Shown piece by piece: positions 1-11,454 of a DNA stretch of 64,000 bases (its first letter is position 1; each line of letters begins with the position of its first letter). A model generated the notes under the pieces. The model saw only the letters and a list, made by a program, of their open reading frames with translations, was not told the DNA's origin and ran no database searches. The DNA comes from an uncultured Porphyromonadaceae bacterium (GTDB lineage: Bacteria; Bacteroidota; Bacteroidia; Bacteroidales; Muribaculaceae): assembly GCA_947177685.1 (NCBI GenBank), contig CAMWVE010000012.1, forward strand, positions 1-64,000, read 5' to 3'. The position numbers and the translations under genes are program-made.

Positions 1-16
1 TATATCAGCTGCTTAT

Positions 17-42
17 CGGACGCTCCACGAAGCGTCCCTACA
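17..42 (+). repeat. Palindromic REP-like unit
   Basis: This 26-nt unit has a 7-bp stem, GGACGCT at 18-24 and AGCGTCC at 31-37, closing a CCACGA loop, and ends in CTACA. The same unit recurs at 29671-29696, 36255-36280 (one mismatch in the stem) and 52859-52884, with variants at 29726-29750 and 52807-52831. Here it lies just beyond the 3' end of the efflux pump gene. Confidence 0.8.
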
Positions 43-94
43 TGGTTGACATATTCGTTTACCGTATAAATTGTATTATGACACACCTACTATA

Positions 95-3000
95 TTATTC
101 TTTCTGTGGCTGTTGCTCGGATGCAGTGTCCGGGGCGGGGGTAGAGGATTGTCCGCCGTTGAAGAAGTTGTTGAGATATTTTTCGCCGAAGCGCTGCAGG
201 AGCTCCCAGAAGTTGGGAACGAACAGTGTGCCGACAATGGCGTTGACAAACATGCCGAATACAACGGCAGTGCCTAAGGCGAGTCGGCTGCCTGCACCTG
301 CTCCGGTGGCGAAAAGCATGGGCATGACGCCGAACACGAAGGCAAGCGCGGTCATCATGATGGGTCGGAATCGTACTTCACCGGCATGCAGCGCCGCATC
401 GCGTATCGATTGTCCCTGCTTGCGGTAGTCCATGGCATATTCCACAATGAGGATGGCGTTTTTCGCCGACAGACCAAGAAGCAGTATTATACCTATCTGG
501 GTGTAAATGCTTATGCTTTGCGACATGAATATGCAACCGATAATGGCTCCGAGGATGGCGGTGGTCATGGATACGACAACCGCTATGGGGTCGGTCCAGC
601 TTTCATATTGAGCGGCAAGCACGAGTATGGTCACTATGACGGCGAAAATCATCACCAGACTCACCGTGGTTCCCGATTCGGTTTCCTGATAAGCCTCGCC
701 GGTCCATGCGTATGAGAAGTTTTGCCCAAGTGTTTGATTGACAATTTCTTCCATAGCCTCGATGCCTTGCGTGGAGCTTACTCCTTTAGCAGGATTGGCA
801 GTCAGGGCAGCGGTGTTATACATGTTATAGCGGCTGACCGAAGGTTCTCCCATGGAGGGCACCACACGGCTGAACGCCGAGAATGGAACCATGTCGCCCT
901 GATTGTTGCGGACGCTCAGCTTCATCACATCGTCGGGGTTGGCGCGGGCTGAGCCTGAACCGCTGAGATTGACCTGATAAACTCGGTTAAATTCCACGAA
1001 GTCATTGACATAGCTTGTGCCCATGAACGATGACAGCGTGCTGTAAACGTTTTCAAGCGTAAGCCCGTGGAGCTTCACTTTGTCGCGGTCCACTTGAAGA
1101 TTGAACTGAGGAACAGTGCCACGATAAAGGGTTGTGACAGAGGCAATCCGTGGGTCTTTGGCAGCAGCATCCTGAATTTCGGTCAGTGCCGTCTGAATCT
1201 GTTCGGCACCGAGGTTCTGAATGTCGAGCAACTGCATTTCCAGACCGGAGGAGTTGCCCAAGCCGGGAATAGCAGGCGGATTGACCGAGAATATGATCGC
1301 TTCTTGGAACTGTGCGGCGATTTCGTCAACTTTTGCCATCACGACGTCCACATCATGATCTTTTCCTTTGCGCTCGCTCCACGGTTTGAGTACCACGAAC
1401 ATGGAGGCACCGTCGCTTCCCGATCCGCCGCCCATCATTGACACGCCGGCTACCGAAATAACATCTTTTACTTCAGGCAGTTCCATGATTTTGCTTGACA
1501 GCGCATCGGTGATTTTGTCGGTTCGGTCCAGAGCCGCCCCGGTGGGGAGCTGAATCGATGTCATGAAGTACCCCATGTCCTCCTGAGGAAGGTAGGAAGT
1601 AGGCCATTTCATGAAGCCCCAGAACGCAAGTGCAGTCAGAGCCACATAGATGCCTATGGCTACAACCGGACGTTTCAGGAAGCTGCCTACGATTTTCAGA
1701 TACAATGACACGGTTTTGCCGAATCCTTTGTTGAACCACCTGTAAACCACAAAGTTACTTGGTTTGGTGGGTCGGAGGAACAGTGCGCACATAGCCGGAG
1801 TGAATGTCAATGCGTTGAAGCCTGAGAAGGCAGTGCTGACGGCGATTGTCAGCGCGAACTGTTTGTAAAGCTCGCCAGTGATACCGCTGATGAATGCGGT
1901 GGGGATGAATACTGACAGCAACACAAGCACCTCGCCGATGACCGGTCCCTGAATCTCCTTCATGGACTCATAAATGGCTTGCCGCCCCTTGATTTTCCCT
2001 TCGTCGAGTATTCGCGAACAGTTCTCCACCACCACTATGGCGTCATCGACCACAATGGCTATGGCGAGCACCAATCCGAACAAGGTCAGTGTGTTAAGCG
2101 AAAATCCGAGCAGTTTCATCACTGCGAAAGTAGCAATCAGCGACACCGGAATTGTCAGCATCGGTATGATCACCGCACGCCAGCTCTGGAGGAACAGCAG
2201 TATCACCACCATTACTATGAGAGTGGTTTCGAGGAAAGTAACAAGCAGCTCGTCAATAGAACTCGACACGAAGTCAGTGGTGTTGAGTATGATGCGGTAG
2301 TGCACTCCGTTAGGGAAATATTCTGCCAGTTCATCCAGACGTTTTTCAACACGTTTCGCCACATCGAGCGCATTGGCACCCGGCAGCTGGTTTATCCCTA
2401 TCAGACCTGCCTCCTCGCCATTGACGCGTGAAACCTGCGAATAGCTGTCGGAACCCAGTTCGACATGCGCCACGTCGCGCAGACGGAGCATCGACCCGTC
2501 CTGCTCGGCGCGGATAACAATGTTGCCGAACTGATCGGCGGTTTGCAGACGTCCCTGAGTGGTCAGTGTCATCTGAAACTCCTGATCGCTTGCCACCGGA
2601 GGTGCGCCCACACTGCCTGCCGACACCTCCATGTTCTGTGATCGGATGGCTGACATTACATCCTCAGGAGTGATGTTACGCACACGCATCATCTCAGGGT
2701 CGAGCCATACGCGCATGCTGTATTCTCCTGCACCGAAAGCACTTACACCGCCAACACCCTCCACACGCGAGAGCTCGTCGACAATGTTGAGCTTGGCATA
2801 GTTGGTCAGGTAGAGCGAGTTGTAGCGGTCCGGGTCATCGGACTCCAGCGCTATGAACAGGATGGTGTTGGTAGATTCTGACATCACCGACACACCCTGC
2901 TGTTTTACGGCTGACGGCAGCGAAGCCTCAGCCATTGAAATTCGGTTCTGCACCTTCACGGCAGCCATGTCAAGATCGGTGCCGACCTCAAAGGTGATAG

Positions 3001-3274
3001 TCAGTGAATAGGTGCCGTCGGAGTTGGCAGTGGAACTCATATACATCATGTTTTCCACCCCGTTGACCTGCTCCTCGATGGGTATGCCTATGGTTTTGGC
3101 TACCGTTTCGGCATCGGCGCCGGGATAAGTGGCTGACACACGCACCGTCGGGGGTGTGATGTCAGGAAACTGTGCCACGGGCAGCGATGTCAGTGTCAGC
3201 AGACCTGCCATGACCATGGCAATCGCTATGACAATAGCGAAAATCGGGCGGTTGATGAAAAATCGTGAGAACAT
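95..3274 (-). CDS. RND multidrug efflux pump, inner membrane subunit (AcrB/MexB type)
   Basis: This 1059-residue protein has the normal length of a HAE1-family proton-driven drug exporter. A first membrane segment starts at once ([15 protein letters not shown]). The paired aspartates of the proton relay are at residues 410-411 in [15 protein letters not shown], and the partner lysine is in [14 protein letters not shown] near residue 955, so the pump looks competent. The C-terminal tail is Pro/Gln rich. It is the third gene of a minus-strand operon and begins 6 nt after the adaptor gene. By family it takes up hydrophobic compounds from the periplasm or outer leaflet and passes them to the outer membrane channel. 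Substrates cannot be predicted, and no regulator gene adjoins the operon. Confidence 0.95.
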   Translation of the reverse strand: MFSRFFINRPIFAIVIAIAMVMAGLLTLTSLPVAQFPDITPPTVRVSATYPGADAETVAKTIGIPIEEQVNGVENMMYMSSTANSDGTYSLTITFEVGTDLDMAAVKVQNRISMAEASLPSAVKQQGVSVMSESTNTILFIALESDDPDRYNSLYLTNYAKLNIVDELSRVEGVGGVSAFGAGEYSMRVWLDPEMMRVRNITPEDVMSAIRSQNMEVSAGSVGAPPVASDQEFQMTLTTQGRLQTADQFGNIVIRAEQDGSMLRLRDVAHVELGSDSYSQVSRVNGEEAGLIGINQLPGANALDVAKRVEKRLDELAEYFPNGVHYRIILNTTDFVSSSIDELLVTFLETTLIVMVVILLFLQSWRAVIIPMLTIPVSLIATFAVMKLLGFSLNTLTLFGLVLAIAIVVDDAIVVVENCSRILDEGKIKGRQAIYESMKEIQGPVIGEVLVLLSVFIPTAFISGITGELYKQFALTIAVSTAFSGFNALTFTPAMCALFLRPTKPSNFVVYRWFNKGFGKTVSLYLKIVGSFLKRPVVAIGIYVALTALAFWGFMKWPTSYLPQEDMGYFMTSIQLPTGAALDRTDKITDALSSKIMELPEVKDVISVAGVSMMGGGSGSDGASMFVVLKPWSERKGKDHDVDVVMAKVDEIAAQFQEAIIFSVNPPAIPGLGNSSGLEMQLLDIQNLGAEQIQTALTEIQDAAAKDPRIASVTTLYRGTVPQFNLQVDRDKVKLHGLTLENVYSTLSSFMGTSYVNDFVEFNRVYQVNLSGSGSARANPDDVMKLSVRNNQGDMVPFSAFSRVVPSMGEPSVSRYNMYNTAALTANPAKGVSSTQGIEAMEEIVNQTLGQNFSYAWTGEAYQETESGTTVSLVMIFAVIVTILVLAAQYESWTDPIAVVVSMTTAILGAIIGCIFMSQSISIYTQIGIILLLGLSAKNAILIVEYAMDYRKQGQSIRDAALHAGEVRFRPIMMTALAFVFGVMPMLFATGAGAGSRLALGTAVVFGMFVNAIVGTLFVPNFWELLQRFGEKYLNNFFNGGQSSTPAPDTASEQQPQKE

Positions 3275-3280
3275 GGCTGC

Positions 3281-4417
3281 TTATTCGTTGACAGGTTTTA
3301 CTTTCATTCCGTCGCGCACCTTCAGCAGAGCCTTGGTGACGTAGCGCTGACCCGGTTTTATGCCGGAAGTGACCACTCTGAGAGTGTCGGCGTAGAGGTC
3401 GCCCACGGTTATGGGGGTGTAGATAACCTCGTCGGAATCATTGACGATGTAGAGATATTTGCCAAGCTGATTGCTGCCAATGGCTGCATCCTTTACCAGC
3501 ATCGCTTCGGGGTCGAATTTGTAGGGGAGGGAGATGGAGGCATACATGCCGTTACGCAGTTCACCATAAGGATTGTTCACCTTTGCCTGAAGCTTCAGCG
3601 TACCGGTGCTTTCGTCCACATTCGGCGACATGTAGGTCAGGTTGCCGGTGTATTTGTGGGGCAGAGTGTCGGCAAACGCCACCGGAATCGCGGTGTAGTC
3701 AATCTTGTCACGTCCGTTCTGATTGTTGAACATGCGCAGAACGGCTGCATCCTCAATGAAAAAGTTGGCGTTCATGCTGCTGTCCTCATAGATGGTGGCG
3801 AGAACTTCACCGCTGCCTGCGCTCAGATAACTTCCTGCCGATGGTGAGCTTGAAGTTATGTGACCATCGATGGGAGCTGTTATGGTGCAGTAGCTCAGAT
3901 TGGTGCGGGCTGTTTCCAGTTGTGCCTTGGCATTGTTCACGGCAGCCTCGCACTCCTGAAGTGCGTTTTTAGCCTGTGCCACCTCGATTTGCGCCACGGC
4001 ATCGCTCAGAAGGGCTTTAGCCATAGCCTCATAGTGGGTCCGGGCATATTCCAGATTGCTCTGTGCAGTGGCAAGCTGCGCGCTTGCCTGCTGGACGGCG
4101 TTACGATACTGTGTGTCCTCGATCGAGAACAGCACCTGTCCTTTTCTGACAAAGTCACCTCCCTTGAAATAAACCTTTACCAGATTGCCTGATGCACGCG
4201 GAACCAAGTCTACGCTGCTCGATGCCGTCACCGTGCCCGGATAAGTTTTGTAGATGGTTATGGAGTCGGTGATTACCGGTGCCACGGCTATTTCCGGAAT
4301 CTCACCGGTTTCCGTAGTTGACTTACCGTTGCCGCAAGATGCCAGACCTGCCAGAATCACTGCCGCCATCAGCAGGTTTGCCGCTTGTATGTACTTTGAA
4401 TAATTGTGTGTGAACAT
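3281..4417 (-). CDS. RND efflux periplasmic adaptor subunit (AcrA type)
   Basis: This 378-residue membrane fusion protein has a lipoprotein signal ending at LASC with Cys28, so it should be anchored to a membrane by lipid. A biotinyl-lipoyl-like half motif (VDLVPRASGNLVKVYFKGGD) is followed by an Ala/Gln-rich coiled-coil hairpin at about residues 105-175, then the second lipoyl half (TITAPIDGHITSSSPSAGS) and beta-barrel domains. That is the standard adaptor order. The gene sits between the outer membrane factor gene (36-nt gap) and the pump gene (6-nt gap). Its role is to bridge pump and channel in the periplasm. Confidence 0.94.
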   Translation of the reverse strand: MFTHNYSKYIQAANLLMAAVILAGLASCGNGKSTTETGEIPEIAVAPVITDSITIYKTYPGTVTASSSVDLVPRASGNLVKVYFKGGDFVRKGQVLFSIEDTQYRNAVQQASAQLATAQSNLEYARTHYEAMAKALLSDAVAQIEVAQAKNALQECEAAVNNAKAQLETARTNLSYCTITAPIDGHITSSSPSAGSYLSAGSGEVLATIYEDSSMNANFFIEDAAVLRMFNNQNGRDKIDYTAIPVAFADTLPHKYTGNLTYMSPNVDESTGTLKLQAKVNNPYGELRNGMYASISLPYKFDPEAMLVKDAAIGSNQLGKYLYIVNDSDEVIYTPITVGDLYADTLRVVTSGIKPGQRYVTKALLKVRDGMKVKPVNE

Positions 4418-4453
4418 GCCTGTATGTCAGTTAATTGTTTGTCAATAAGTTTG

Positions 4454-5848
4454 TTATTCCCATCCGCCGCCGAGCGCTTTGTAGAGCGACACCATGGTGA
4501 GCAGCGCATCTTCGCGCGCTGAAATAAGATTGGTGGAGTAATTCAGATAATCAATCTGTGCGTTAGCCACATTGAGGAATCCGCTCAGTCCCTGCTTGTA
4601 GAGATCGAGCGAGAGGTCGAATGTTTCGCGCGAACTTCCCACCACCAAAGTGAGACGTTCAATCTGGTGAAGCTCGCCCTGATAGCGGCTCATGGCGTTG
4701 TCAACTTCCTCGATGGCAGCACGAATGGCGTAGTTGTAGTTTTCTATGTCAGCTTCCATCTGCGCCCTTGCCGACCGCACGGCGTAGCTGCGTGACATGC
4801 CTGAGAATATGGTCCATGACAGGGTGGGGGTGATGGAGTAGGTGAAACTCTGGTTTTTGAACAGGTCGCCTGCATTGTGCGCCTGTGTGCCGATGCTGCC
4901 GTTCAGCGTGAGAGTGGGCAGGAAATCCTTTTTGGCAATTCCGAGTGCTATGGCTGATGCGGCAAGCTGATGTTCAGCCTGAATCACATCAGGTCGGCGG
5001 CGCAACAGGTCCATGGGTATTCCGGTGGAAATCACATGGTTGTAGCTCGGCATCAGTCGCGGACGTGACAGCCGCTCTATGAGCTGGTCCGGATATGCAC
5101 CGGTCAGCAGCGCTATGGCGTCGATATAGGCGCGGGCGTCAGCCTCAAGCATAGGCATGCTGGCAAGCGTGGAGTTGTAGATGGTCTGAGCCTGTGCAAC
5201 GTCGAGCTTCGATGCCAGTCCGGCTTCATGACGCGCCTTGGCTATGTTCAGCACATGCTCCTGCGATGCAATGTGTTCCTTGGCGAGATTCAGCTTGGCT
5301 TGGGTGGCACGCAACTGCAGATAGTTCGTGGCAAGTTCGGCTGCTACGGAAACCATCATTCCGGCGCGCTCGGCGCGTGACGCGTTCAGATATTCCTTCT
5401 GCTGCTTCGCTTTGGCAGTGACTTTGCCGAACAGGTCAATCTGCCAACTCATGTCGACCGAGCCGGTGAACTGGCTCGATGTGGGCGCACCGGTCGATAC
5501 GCGAGAATCAGCGTAGCCCGTCGAGCGGCTCTTCTCCCACGAGGCGCTCAAGCCCAGTTGAGGAAAATATTGCGAGCGGGCTATGTTGAGGCTCTGACGC
5601 GCAATTTCTATGTTGCGCATAGCCACTATAAGGTTGCTGTTATGCTCCTCACATTCCGAAATAAGGTTGTTCAGCAAAGTGTCGCCGAACAGAGTCCACC
5701 ACTTGTCCTCGGTGGGATCAGTCTGGAAATTCTCGCCGGTGTAGAGCCACCGTTCGGGTATCGAATCCGCTTTGGAAACCCCTTTCGCTGATGAGGTTAG
5801 CACTGTGACTGTGACGAATAGCAGTATCAGTTGAAACGTTTTCTGCAT
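4454..5848 (-). CDS. Efflux outer membrane factor (TolC/OprM, NodT family)
   Basis: This 464-residue protein carries an N-terminal signal peptide and two outer-membrane-efflux repeats rich in long alpha-helices. The NodT-family pieces DLLRRRPDVIQAEHQLAASA and AQIDYLNYSTNLISAREDAL are recognisable. No clear lipobox cysteine is seen, unlike many OprM proteins, so it is probably a plain signal peptidase I substrate. It is the first gene of the efflux operon (channel, adaptor, pump). No consensus TAnnTTTG box was found in the 160 nt upstream on this strand. It forms the trimeric exit duct across the outer membrane. Confidence 0.93.
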   Translation of the reverse strand: MQKTFQLILLFVTVTVLTSSAKGVSKADSIPERWLYTGENFQTDPTEDKWWTLFGDTLLNNLISECEEHNSNLIVAMRNIEIARQSLNIARSQYFPQLGLSASWEKSRSTGYADSRVSTGAPTSSQFTGSVDMSWQIDLFGKVTAKAKQQKEYLNASRAERAGMMVSVAAELATNYLQLRATQAKLNLAKEHIASQEHVLNIAKARHEAGLASKLDVAQAQTIYNSTLASMPMLEADARAYIDAIALLTGAYPDQLIERLSRPRLMPSYNHVISTGIPMDLLRRRPDVIQAEHQLAASAIALGIAKKDFLPTLTLNGSIGTQAHNAGDLFKNQSFTYSITPTLSWTIFSGMSRSYAVRSARAQMEADIENYNYAIRAAIEEVDNAMSRYQGELHQIERLTLVVGSSRETFDLSLDLYKQGLSGFLNVANAQIDYLNYSTNLISAREDALLTMVSLYKALGGGWE

Positions 5849-5906
5849 CTTTTCTTAATTAAAATTCAATATATTTATCTTAACATGTAAATTTGGGAAA
5901 AGGTTC

Positions 5907-5937
5907 TTTGAATTTTGCGGAAAAAGTGTTAGATTTG
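5907..5937 (+). promoter_or_regulatory. Bacteroidetes sigma-ABfr promoter
   Basis: TTTG at 5907-5910 and TAGATTTG at 5930-5937 are separated by 19 nt, a full match to the Bacteroidetes -33/-7 consensus. It predicts a leader of about 65 nt for the gene starting at 6009. Confidence 0.8.
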
Positions 5938-6008
5938 CAGAAAATAACCCTGTGCGGTCATCAGCTACTGACCGCTGCCATTGAAGTTTAACTAATTTTA
6001 TCACATAC

Positions 6009-8390
6009 ATGAAAAAACTGCTACACCTGTTTACCACATCTGCCCTGCTCTGTTCATCGCTCTCGCTTGGAGCGGCAGGGAAAATCTCAATCCTCGGCGT
6101 GGAATATCAGGTCGACACCGTGTCGCACCTGAAGGTGGGTCCCGGCACTACCACCACTCACCTGCGTCTGTCAGGACCGAATCTTCTGCAGGCTCATTAC
6201 CTTACAATCGACAAATCGCTTCCCGAGGTGTCGATCCATGCCGTATGCGGCACCGATAAGGTTGCCGGTTGCGAGCGCACGTCGAGCATGGCGAAACGCA
6301 AGTCAACTCCCAACCGCCTTTATTTCGCAGGCTCAAACGCCGACTTCTTCACCACATCGGGCAACGCCACCAACGGTTCGTCGAAAGTGGGCAGCCCCAC
6401 CACATCATGTACTGTCGACGGTGAAATCTACAAGACTTCGAACTCACAGTATCAGTTCACCATTGACCGCGATGAGGTGGCTCGCATAGGACGCCTGAAC
6501 TATTACACCGGAACTGCCACTTTGGGCGACAAGGTGACACTTTACAAAGGGGTGAACGTAGCATCGCCTTCAAACGGCATAACCGTTTACACCTCACGCT
6601 ACTGGGGTAGCACCAACCAGAACGATAAGGCTGGAGCATGTGCCGAAGTGGTAGCACGCCTTGTTGAAGGAGACGAGTTCGTGTGCGGTGGAAAATATCG
6701 CATGGAGGTCATGAGCGAGCCGAACACTGACGGTGACACTGCCATCCCTGACGGTCAGTTTGTGATTCACGGTCGCGGAACATCGACTTCGGGCTGCAAC
6801 ACCGGCGCCATCGACTTCGTGAAGGCGCTGAAACCGGGCGACATCGTCACCCTTGACAACGTGGTGCTGTTCGGCAACGAACGAATCTATCCCACGCAGA
6901 TTGTATCGGGCAACCCGAAGAACGTAGGCAACGGAGAGACTCTTGACACGGAAAGTGAACGAGGCGACGCTTCGGCTCTGCATCCGCGCACCGGCATCGG
7001 TGTCAGCGAGGATGGCAACACCATCATCATGATGGTTGTCGAAGGCAGACACAGTGGCTCGGTTGGTGTGCGCACATCGCAGCTTGCCGACATCTTGCGC
7101 TATGCCGGTGCTTACGAAGGTGTGAACCTTGACGGCGGCGGCTCTTCGACCCTCTACACGTCGGCTTTCGGCATACGCAACTACTGCAGTGACGGTTCGG
7201 AACGCGCTGTGGGCAACGGCATCTTCGCCACCGTGGATCTGCCTGATGAAATAGACAATACCATCACCGAAGTGCGCTTTGCCGAGTGGCATGTGAAACT
7301 GCCGCAGTATGCGCGCTATACCCCTCACCTGATCGGTTATAACCGCTATGGTCTGGTAGTCAACGACAGTATCACCGACTACACACTCACTTGTCCTGCC
7401 GAGCTTGGCGAGGTCCGTGGCAATTACATTCTCGCCTCAGGCGCCGGCACACATGCACTGAGCGCCGATGTCAACGGCGTGAAGGCAACCGTTCCGGTTA
7501 CTGTTGACAACAACGTGGAGTTTTCAACCCGTATTCCCGACCTGCTCATCGACGGCATCCGCGAATACACCGTGGAGCTGATTGCCTCTGACGGCATCAA
7601 GACAACCAATGTGGCTCCCGAAGCGCTGACATGGAACAGCTCCGATGTTGCCGTAGCCACAGTTTCAGATAACGGTGTCATCAAGGGTGTGGCTGACGGA
7701 AAAGCTGTCATCACCGGCAAGGTCGGTGATAAGGAGGCTGTGCTGAACGTAACCGTGGAAGTGGCAAAGACCCCTGCCATCAATATTCTTGAAAATTACG
7801 ACACCACCAAATGGAAATTTTCCAAGAGCGGATGCGGCGCGACCACAGCGGTCAACGTTGCCGGCACCGGCATTGAAATCCCATATACCGTCACTTCGGC
7901 ACGAAGCGCGTCACTGACTCTAACCCCAAATCCGCAGTTGCAGTTCTGGAGCATACCTGATGCTCTGGAACTGAACATAACTGCTGAAGGAGCGCCGGTC
8001 ACTGCCACCACCGTGAAGCTTATCACTGCCAACGGTGTGCGACTCAGCGCCACTCTCCCGGCAGTAGAAGCCGGTTCGCAGGAGACTCTCAGAGTCAATA
8101 TGTCCGATATTACCAATGCTGACGACCTGCTAATCTACCCCATCAGACTGATTTCATTGAATTTCGGGCTTCAGCCCAAATCCGGGAACGAGGGAAAGGT
8201 GGTGTTCCCTGAGTTTAACGCGGTCTACGGCGTGGAAGGTGGCGTAGGTGAAATCTTCGATGATGTAGAAATGCTGACTGAAGGAGCCGAAGAATACTAC
8301 AACCTTCAGGGAATCCGTGTGCAGAATCCCTCGGAAGGACTGTATATCAGGAAATGGGGTAATAAAGCTGAAAAAGTTATTATCCGCTGA
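6009..8390 (+). CDS. Secreted phosphodiester glycosidase-like protein with Big2 domain and C-terminal sorting tail
   Basis: This 793-residue protein has a signal peptide (residues 1-22) and a phosphodiester glycosidase (NAGPA/DUF2233-type) domain at about 100-410. The family signatures are NADFF near 110, TGIGVSEDG near 328, DGGGSST at 375-381 and ERAVGNGIF at 398-406. A bacterial Ig-like Big2 domain follows at about 505-590 (WNSSDVAVATVSDNGVIKGV). The last 40 residues (YYNLQGIRV...GLYIRKWGNKAEKVIIR) look like a type IX-like sorting tail of this order. The domain is known to release N-acetylglucosamine from phosphodiester caps in some relatives; the substrate here is unknown. A consensus promoter precedes it. 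Confidence 0.88.
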   Translation: MKKLLHLFTTSALLCSSLSLGAAGKISILGVEYQVDTVSHLKVGPGTTTTHLRLSGPNLLQAHYLTIDKSLPEVSIHAVCGTDKVAGCERTSSMAKRKSTPNRLYFAGSNADFFTTSGNATNGSSKVGSPTTSCTVDGEIYKTSNSQYQFTIDRDEVARIGRLNYYTGTATLGDKVTLYKGVNVASPSNGITVYTSRYWGSTNQNDKAGACAEVVARLVEGDEFVCGGKYRMEVMSEPNTDGDTAIPDGQFVIHGRGTSTSGCNTGAIDFVKALKPGDIVTLDNVVLFGNERIYPTQIVSGNPKNVGNGETLDTESERGDASALHPRTGIGVSEDGNTIIMMVVEGRHSGSVGVRTSQLADILRYAGAYEGVNLDGGGSSTLYTSAFGIRNYCSDGSERAVGNGIFATVDLPDEIDNTITEVRFAEWHVKLPQYARYTPHLIGYNRYGLVVNDSITDYTLTCPAELGEVRGNYILASGAGTHALSADVNGVKATVPVTVDNNVEFSTRIPDLLIDGIREYTVELIASDGIKTTNVAPEALTWNSSDVAVATVSDNGVIKGVADGKAVITGKVGDKEAVLNVTVEVAKTPAINILENYDTTKWKFSKSGCGATTAVNVAGTGIEIPYTVTSARSASLTLTPNPQLQFWSIPDALELNITAEGAPVTATTVKLITANGVRLSATLPAVEAGSQETLRVNMSDITNADDLLIYPIRLISLNFGLQPKSGNEGKVVFPEFNAVYGVEGGVGEIFDDVEMLTEGAEEYYNLQGIRVQNPSEGLYIRKWGNKAEKVIIR

Positions 8391-8513
8391 TAATAAGCTT
8401 GTTGCCATACGGTTAGCCGGTCTGTTGATCCTGAAATATAGATAGAATTTCGGTGGAGGTACAATAATATGCGCTACCGCTCCGTTATTAAATAGTAATA
8501 TAATGTATAATCC

Positions 8514-10451
8514 ATGAATAAGAAATTCCTTTCTTTGGCAGTTGCTGCCATGGCTTTCACCTCGGTTTTCGCGCAGAACGCCCCTGCAGATACCGTTCTC
8601 TTCAATGTTGACGGCAATGATGTGATGCTTAGCGAATTTGAATATCTGTATAATAAAAATAACTCTCAACAGACTGAACCTCAGACTCGCGGACAGTATT
8701 ACGACATGTTCCTTCTTTACAAGCTCAAAGTGGCTGACGCAGTCGCTAACGGCATGGATACCACCGAAACTTTCCGCAAGGAGTTCAACCAGTACCGCCG
8801 CGATTTAGCTGTGCCTTATCTTCTTGACAAGGAGGCTGAACAGCAGATGATTGACCTCAGTTACGAAATGTTGAAGGAATATGTGGATGTGAGCCACATC
8901 ATGCTTCCGCATAGCAACGACCCCGGCGCTGACACAGCTAACCGTCTGCGTCTCGACAGCATACGCAACGAAGTGCTTGCCGGTCGAGCCGATTTCGACG
9001 AGATGGCACGTCAGTTCTCAGTGGATCAGATGGTAAAACGCACCGGTAATGCCCACATGGGTCTGGTTCGCGGAACCGCTACTTATCCTTATCCATTTGT
9101 TGAGGCGTCTTACACCACAAAAGTAGGCGACATTTCGCCGGTGATCGACTCAGGTTTCGGTTATCACATTGTTCGCCCTGAAAAGCGCGTGGCTAACGAC
9201 GGCGAGGTTAAGGCGAGTCATATTCTCAAGCTTACCCGTGGTCTTGACGAGGCTCAGAAAGCACAGAAGAAGGCTGAGATTGACAGTATATATAAGGTGT
9301 TGCTCAAAGGTGAGTCGTTCGCCGATGTAGCTCGCGTTGAAAGCGAGGATCCCGGCTCTGCTGCAAATGGTGGCGATCTGGGCTATTTCGGTCGTGGAAT
9401 GATGGTGCCTGAATTTGAAAATGTGGCTTTTGAAATAGCTGACGGAGCCATATCGGAACCGTTTGAATCGCCTTTCGGCTACCACATCATCCTGCGGGAG
9501 GCTCATCGCGGTGTGCCCTCGTTTGAGGAAGCGCTCCCCCGCCTGAAAAATGAAATCAACAACGACGAGCGCGGCGATCGCCCCCGCAAAGCCATGCTTG
9601 CCAAACTGCGTAAAAAATATAACGCACAGCTCTCTGACAAAGGTTTCGATGAAGTTGCTGCTCTCATCACTGCCAACGGTGGATATGACTCCGTGGTTAT
9701 TGTGAAGCTGCTTCAGATGGATACCCCGCTGGCTACCACTGATTTCGGTGCGGTTACGGTTGCCGATGCTGTAAGCAATGTAGGCAAGATTGCCCGTGTG
9801 TCAGCGGAAGCTATCATGCCTTATATCAAGAGCACAACTGAACGCGCGCTTGAAACCGCCCTGTTCAACTATGCCGTTGACAAACTCCCTTCCCAGAACG
9901 AGGAATACCGCAATCTGGTCAACGAGTACCACGACGGCATCCTGCTCTTTGAAATCAGCAACCGCAACGTGTGGGAACGTTCATCGAAGGATAAAGAGGG
10001 TCTGGAAAAATTCTTCCGTGCCCACAAGAAAGACTATCAGTGGAATGTACCAAAATACAAAGGTTACATCATCTTCACCACATCTGACTCTCTGCTGACT
10101 GCCGTGCAGTCCTATCTCGGAGAGAACAAAATCGCCCCCGCGGAACTGGTGACCACGCTCCGCAAACAGTTCGGCAAGGATGTGAAAGCAGAAAAAGTTC
10201 TTGCGGCTAAAGGTGAGAACAACATTGTCGACGCAGCAGTGTTCGACGGTGAAAAACCGGGTAAACTCGGTCGATGGGGGTTCTTCTTCCCTTACGACGG
10301 CAAGATTCTCGAACAGCCTGAAGAAGCTGCCGATGTCCGTGGTGCTGTCACTGCCGACTATCAGACATTGCTTGAAAAACAATGGGTCAAATCGCTTAAG
10401 TCAAAACATAAGGTTAAGCCTAATAAAGAGGTGGTTAACTCACTGAAATAA
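8514..10451 (+). CDS. Periplasmic peptidyl-prolyl isomerase with two parvulin domains (SurA/PpiD-like)
   Basis: The protein has 645 residues with a signal peptide (cleavage after AFTSVFAQ). An N-terminal SurA-like helical chaperone region is followed by two consecutive parvulin domains, about 118-225 ([10 protein letters not shown]...[10 protein letters not shown]) and 232-335 (SHILKLTRG...[10 protein letters not shown]...[10 protein letters not shown]). The last 300 residues are helical and match no domain I can name. By family it assists folding of outer membrane proteins in the periplasm. The following lipoprotein gene starts 12 nt downstream and probably shares the transcript. Confidence 0.9.
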   Translation: MNKKFLSLAVAAMAFTSVFAQNAPADTVLFNVDGNDVMLSEFEYLYNKNNSQQTEPQTRGQYYDMFLLYKLKVADAVANGMDTTETFRKEFNQYRRDLAVPYLLDKEAEQQMIDLSYEMLKEYVDVSHIMLPHSNDPGADTANRLRLDSIRNEVLAGRADFDEMARQFSVDQMVKRTGNAHMGLVRGTATYPYPFVEASYTTKVGDISPVIDSGFGYHIVRPEKRVANDGEVKASHILKLTRGLDEAQKAQKKAEIDSIYKVLLKGESFADVARVESEDPGSAANGGDLGYFGRGMMVPEFENVAFEIADGAISEPFESPFGYHIILREAHRGVPSFEEALPRLKNEINNDERGDRPRKAMLAKLRKKYNAQLSDKGFDEVAALITANGGYDSVVIVKLLQMDTPLATTDFGAVTVADAVSNVGKIARVSAEAIMPYIKSTTERALETALFNYAVDKLPSQNEEYRNLVNEYHDGILLFEISNRNVWERSSKDKEGLEKFFRAHKKDYQWNVPKYKGYIIFTTSDSLLTAVQSYLGENKIAPAELVTTLRKQFGKDVKAEKVLAAKGENNIVDAAVFDGEKPGKLGRWGFFFPYDGKILEQPEEAADVRGAVTADYQTLLEKQWVKSLKSKHKVKPNKEVVNSLK

Positions 10452-10463
10452 CACTTTCAGCAA

Positions 10464-11327
10464 GTGAGACATCTCCTGCTACATATTGTTTCCGCCATCA
10501 CTGTCCTCGCCTTCCTAACAGCTTGCAACAACACAAACGAGGGTAGTGATGGCGGAAATGTGTTGGTAAGGTTAGGCAATTCCACGCTGACTGCCACCGA
10601 GGTGCGTGCTTCAATCCCTGCCGGTACGGAGTCTGCCGACTCGTTGCGACTGGCGCAACGCTATATTGACCAATGGATTGACACTCACCTTATTACTGAT
10701 GTTGTGGCACCCTCCATGCCTGACATCGATGAAATCAACAGGCTCACGGAGCAGTATCGACTCTCGCTGATTGAGGACGCCTATCGCACCAGAATGTATC
10801 GCAAGAATGGCGATGACAACATCCCGGAGGACTCGCTTCGGGCATATTACGACAAGTATAAGGACAAATTCCGCCTGAAATCGCCCATTGTAAAGGGTGT
10901 TTATCTCAAGTTTCCCGATGATTCAAAAGCGCTCAAGGAAGCGCGTAAACTGATTAAATCGTCAACGCAGGACGATGTTGACAAGCTGGAGAAAATCGCT
11001 TACGACAATGCGGTCAACTACGACTATTTCCGCGACCGCTGGGTTGACTGGCAGAAGATGATGGCGCTGATACCGTCAGACTTCGGTTCAGATCCTATGT
11101 CGTTCCCCTTGCTGAACCGCTACATGGATATTTCGGCTGACGGTTTCACCTATCTGCTCAACATCACTGACTGCAAAGGGGTAGGTGAGCAGATTCCATA
11201 CGAATATGCCCGCGAGCAGATACGCAGCACAATCCTTTACGAACACCGAAAGGAGTATGACCGTTCGCTCCGTAATCAGTTGAAAGAGGAGGCTCTCGAA
11301 AACGGTAAACTTGTGATTTACAACTGA
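10464..11327 (+). CDS. Lipoprotein related to SurA-type chaperones, no parvulin domain
   Basis: This 287-residue protein starts at a GTG 12 nt after the isomerase stop. The signal ends in LTAC, so Cys21 is probably lipidated. The body (YIDQWIDTHLITDVV, YRLSLIEDAYRTRMY, DSLRAYYDKYKDKFRLKSPIVKGVYLKF) resembles the helical chaperone part of SurA/PpiC proteins, but the GYHIV-type catalytic core is absent. It probably acts as a folding partner of the preceding isomerase. Paired arrangements like this are common in Bacteroidales. Function is inferred from fold-like features and context only. Confidence 0.75.
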   Translation: MRHLLLHIVSAITVLAFLTACNNTNEGSDGGNVLVRLGNSTLTATEVRASIPAGTESADSLRLAQRYIDQWIDTHLITDVVAPSMPDIDEINRLTEQYRLSLIEDAYRTRMYRKNGDDNIPEDSLRAYYDKYKDKFRLKSPIVKGVYLKFPDDSKALKEARKLIKSSTQDDVDKLEKIAYDNAVNYDYFRDRWVDWQKMMALIPSDFGSDPMSFPLLNRYMDISADGFTYLLNITDCKGVGEQIPYEYAREQIRSTILYEHRKEYDRSLRNQLKEEALENGKLVIYN

Positions 11328-11412
11328 TACCCTATCACTTAGGGCAATAAATGTTAATTACAAAACAACCTTGAATCCAGTTAAATATCCTCTCAGCCTT
11401 CCTACCTATGAC

Positions 11413-11454
11413 TTCATAACTCTGACCTCATAACTCTGACGTCATAACTCTGAC
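11413..11454 (+). repeat. 14-nt tandem repeat, three copies
   Basis: Three head-to-tail copies of NTCATAACTCTGAC begin at 11413, 11427 and 11441 and differ only in the first base. They lie between convergent genes, just before a run of nine C (11464-11472) next to the stop codon of the dehydrogenase. Confidence 0.9.

Noticed and set aside
6594..7328. A 244-codon minus-strand frame inside the phosphodiester glycosidase gene
   Set aside because: Antisense to a protein with clear motifs and no support of its own.
11413..11454. Possible CRISPR-like array
   Set aside because: The units are head to tail with no spacers, and no cas gene is in the window.
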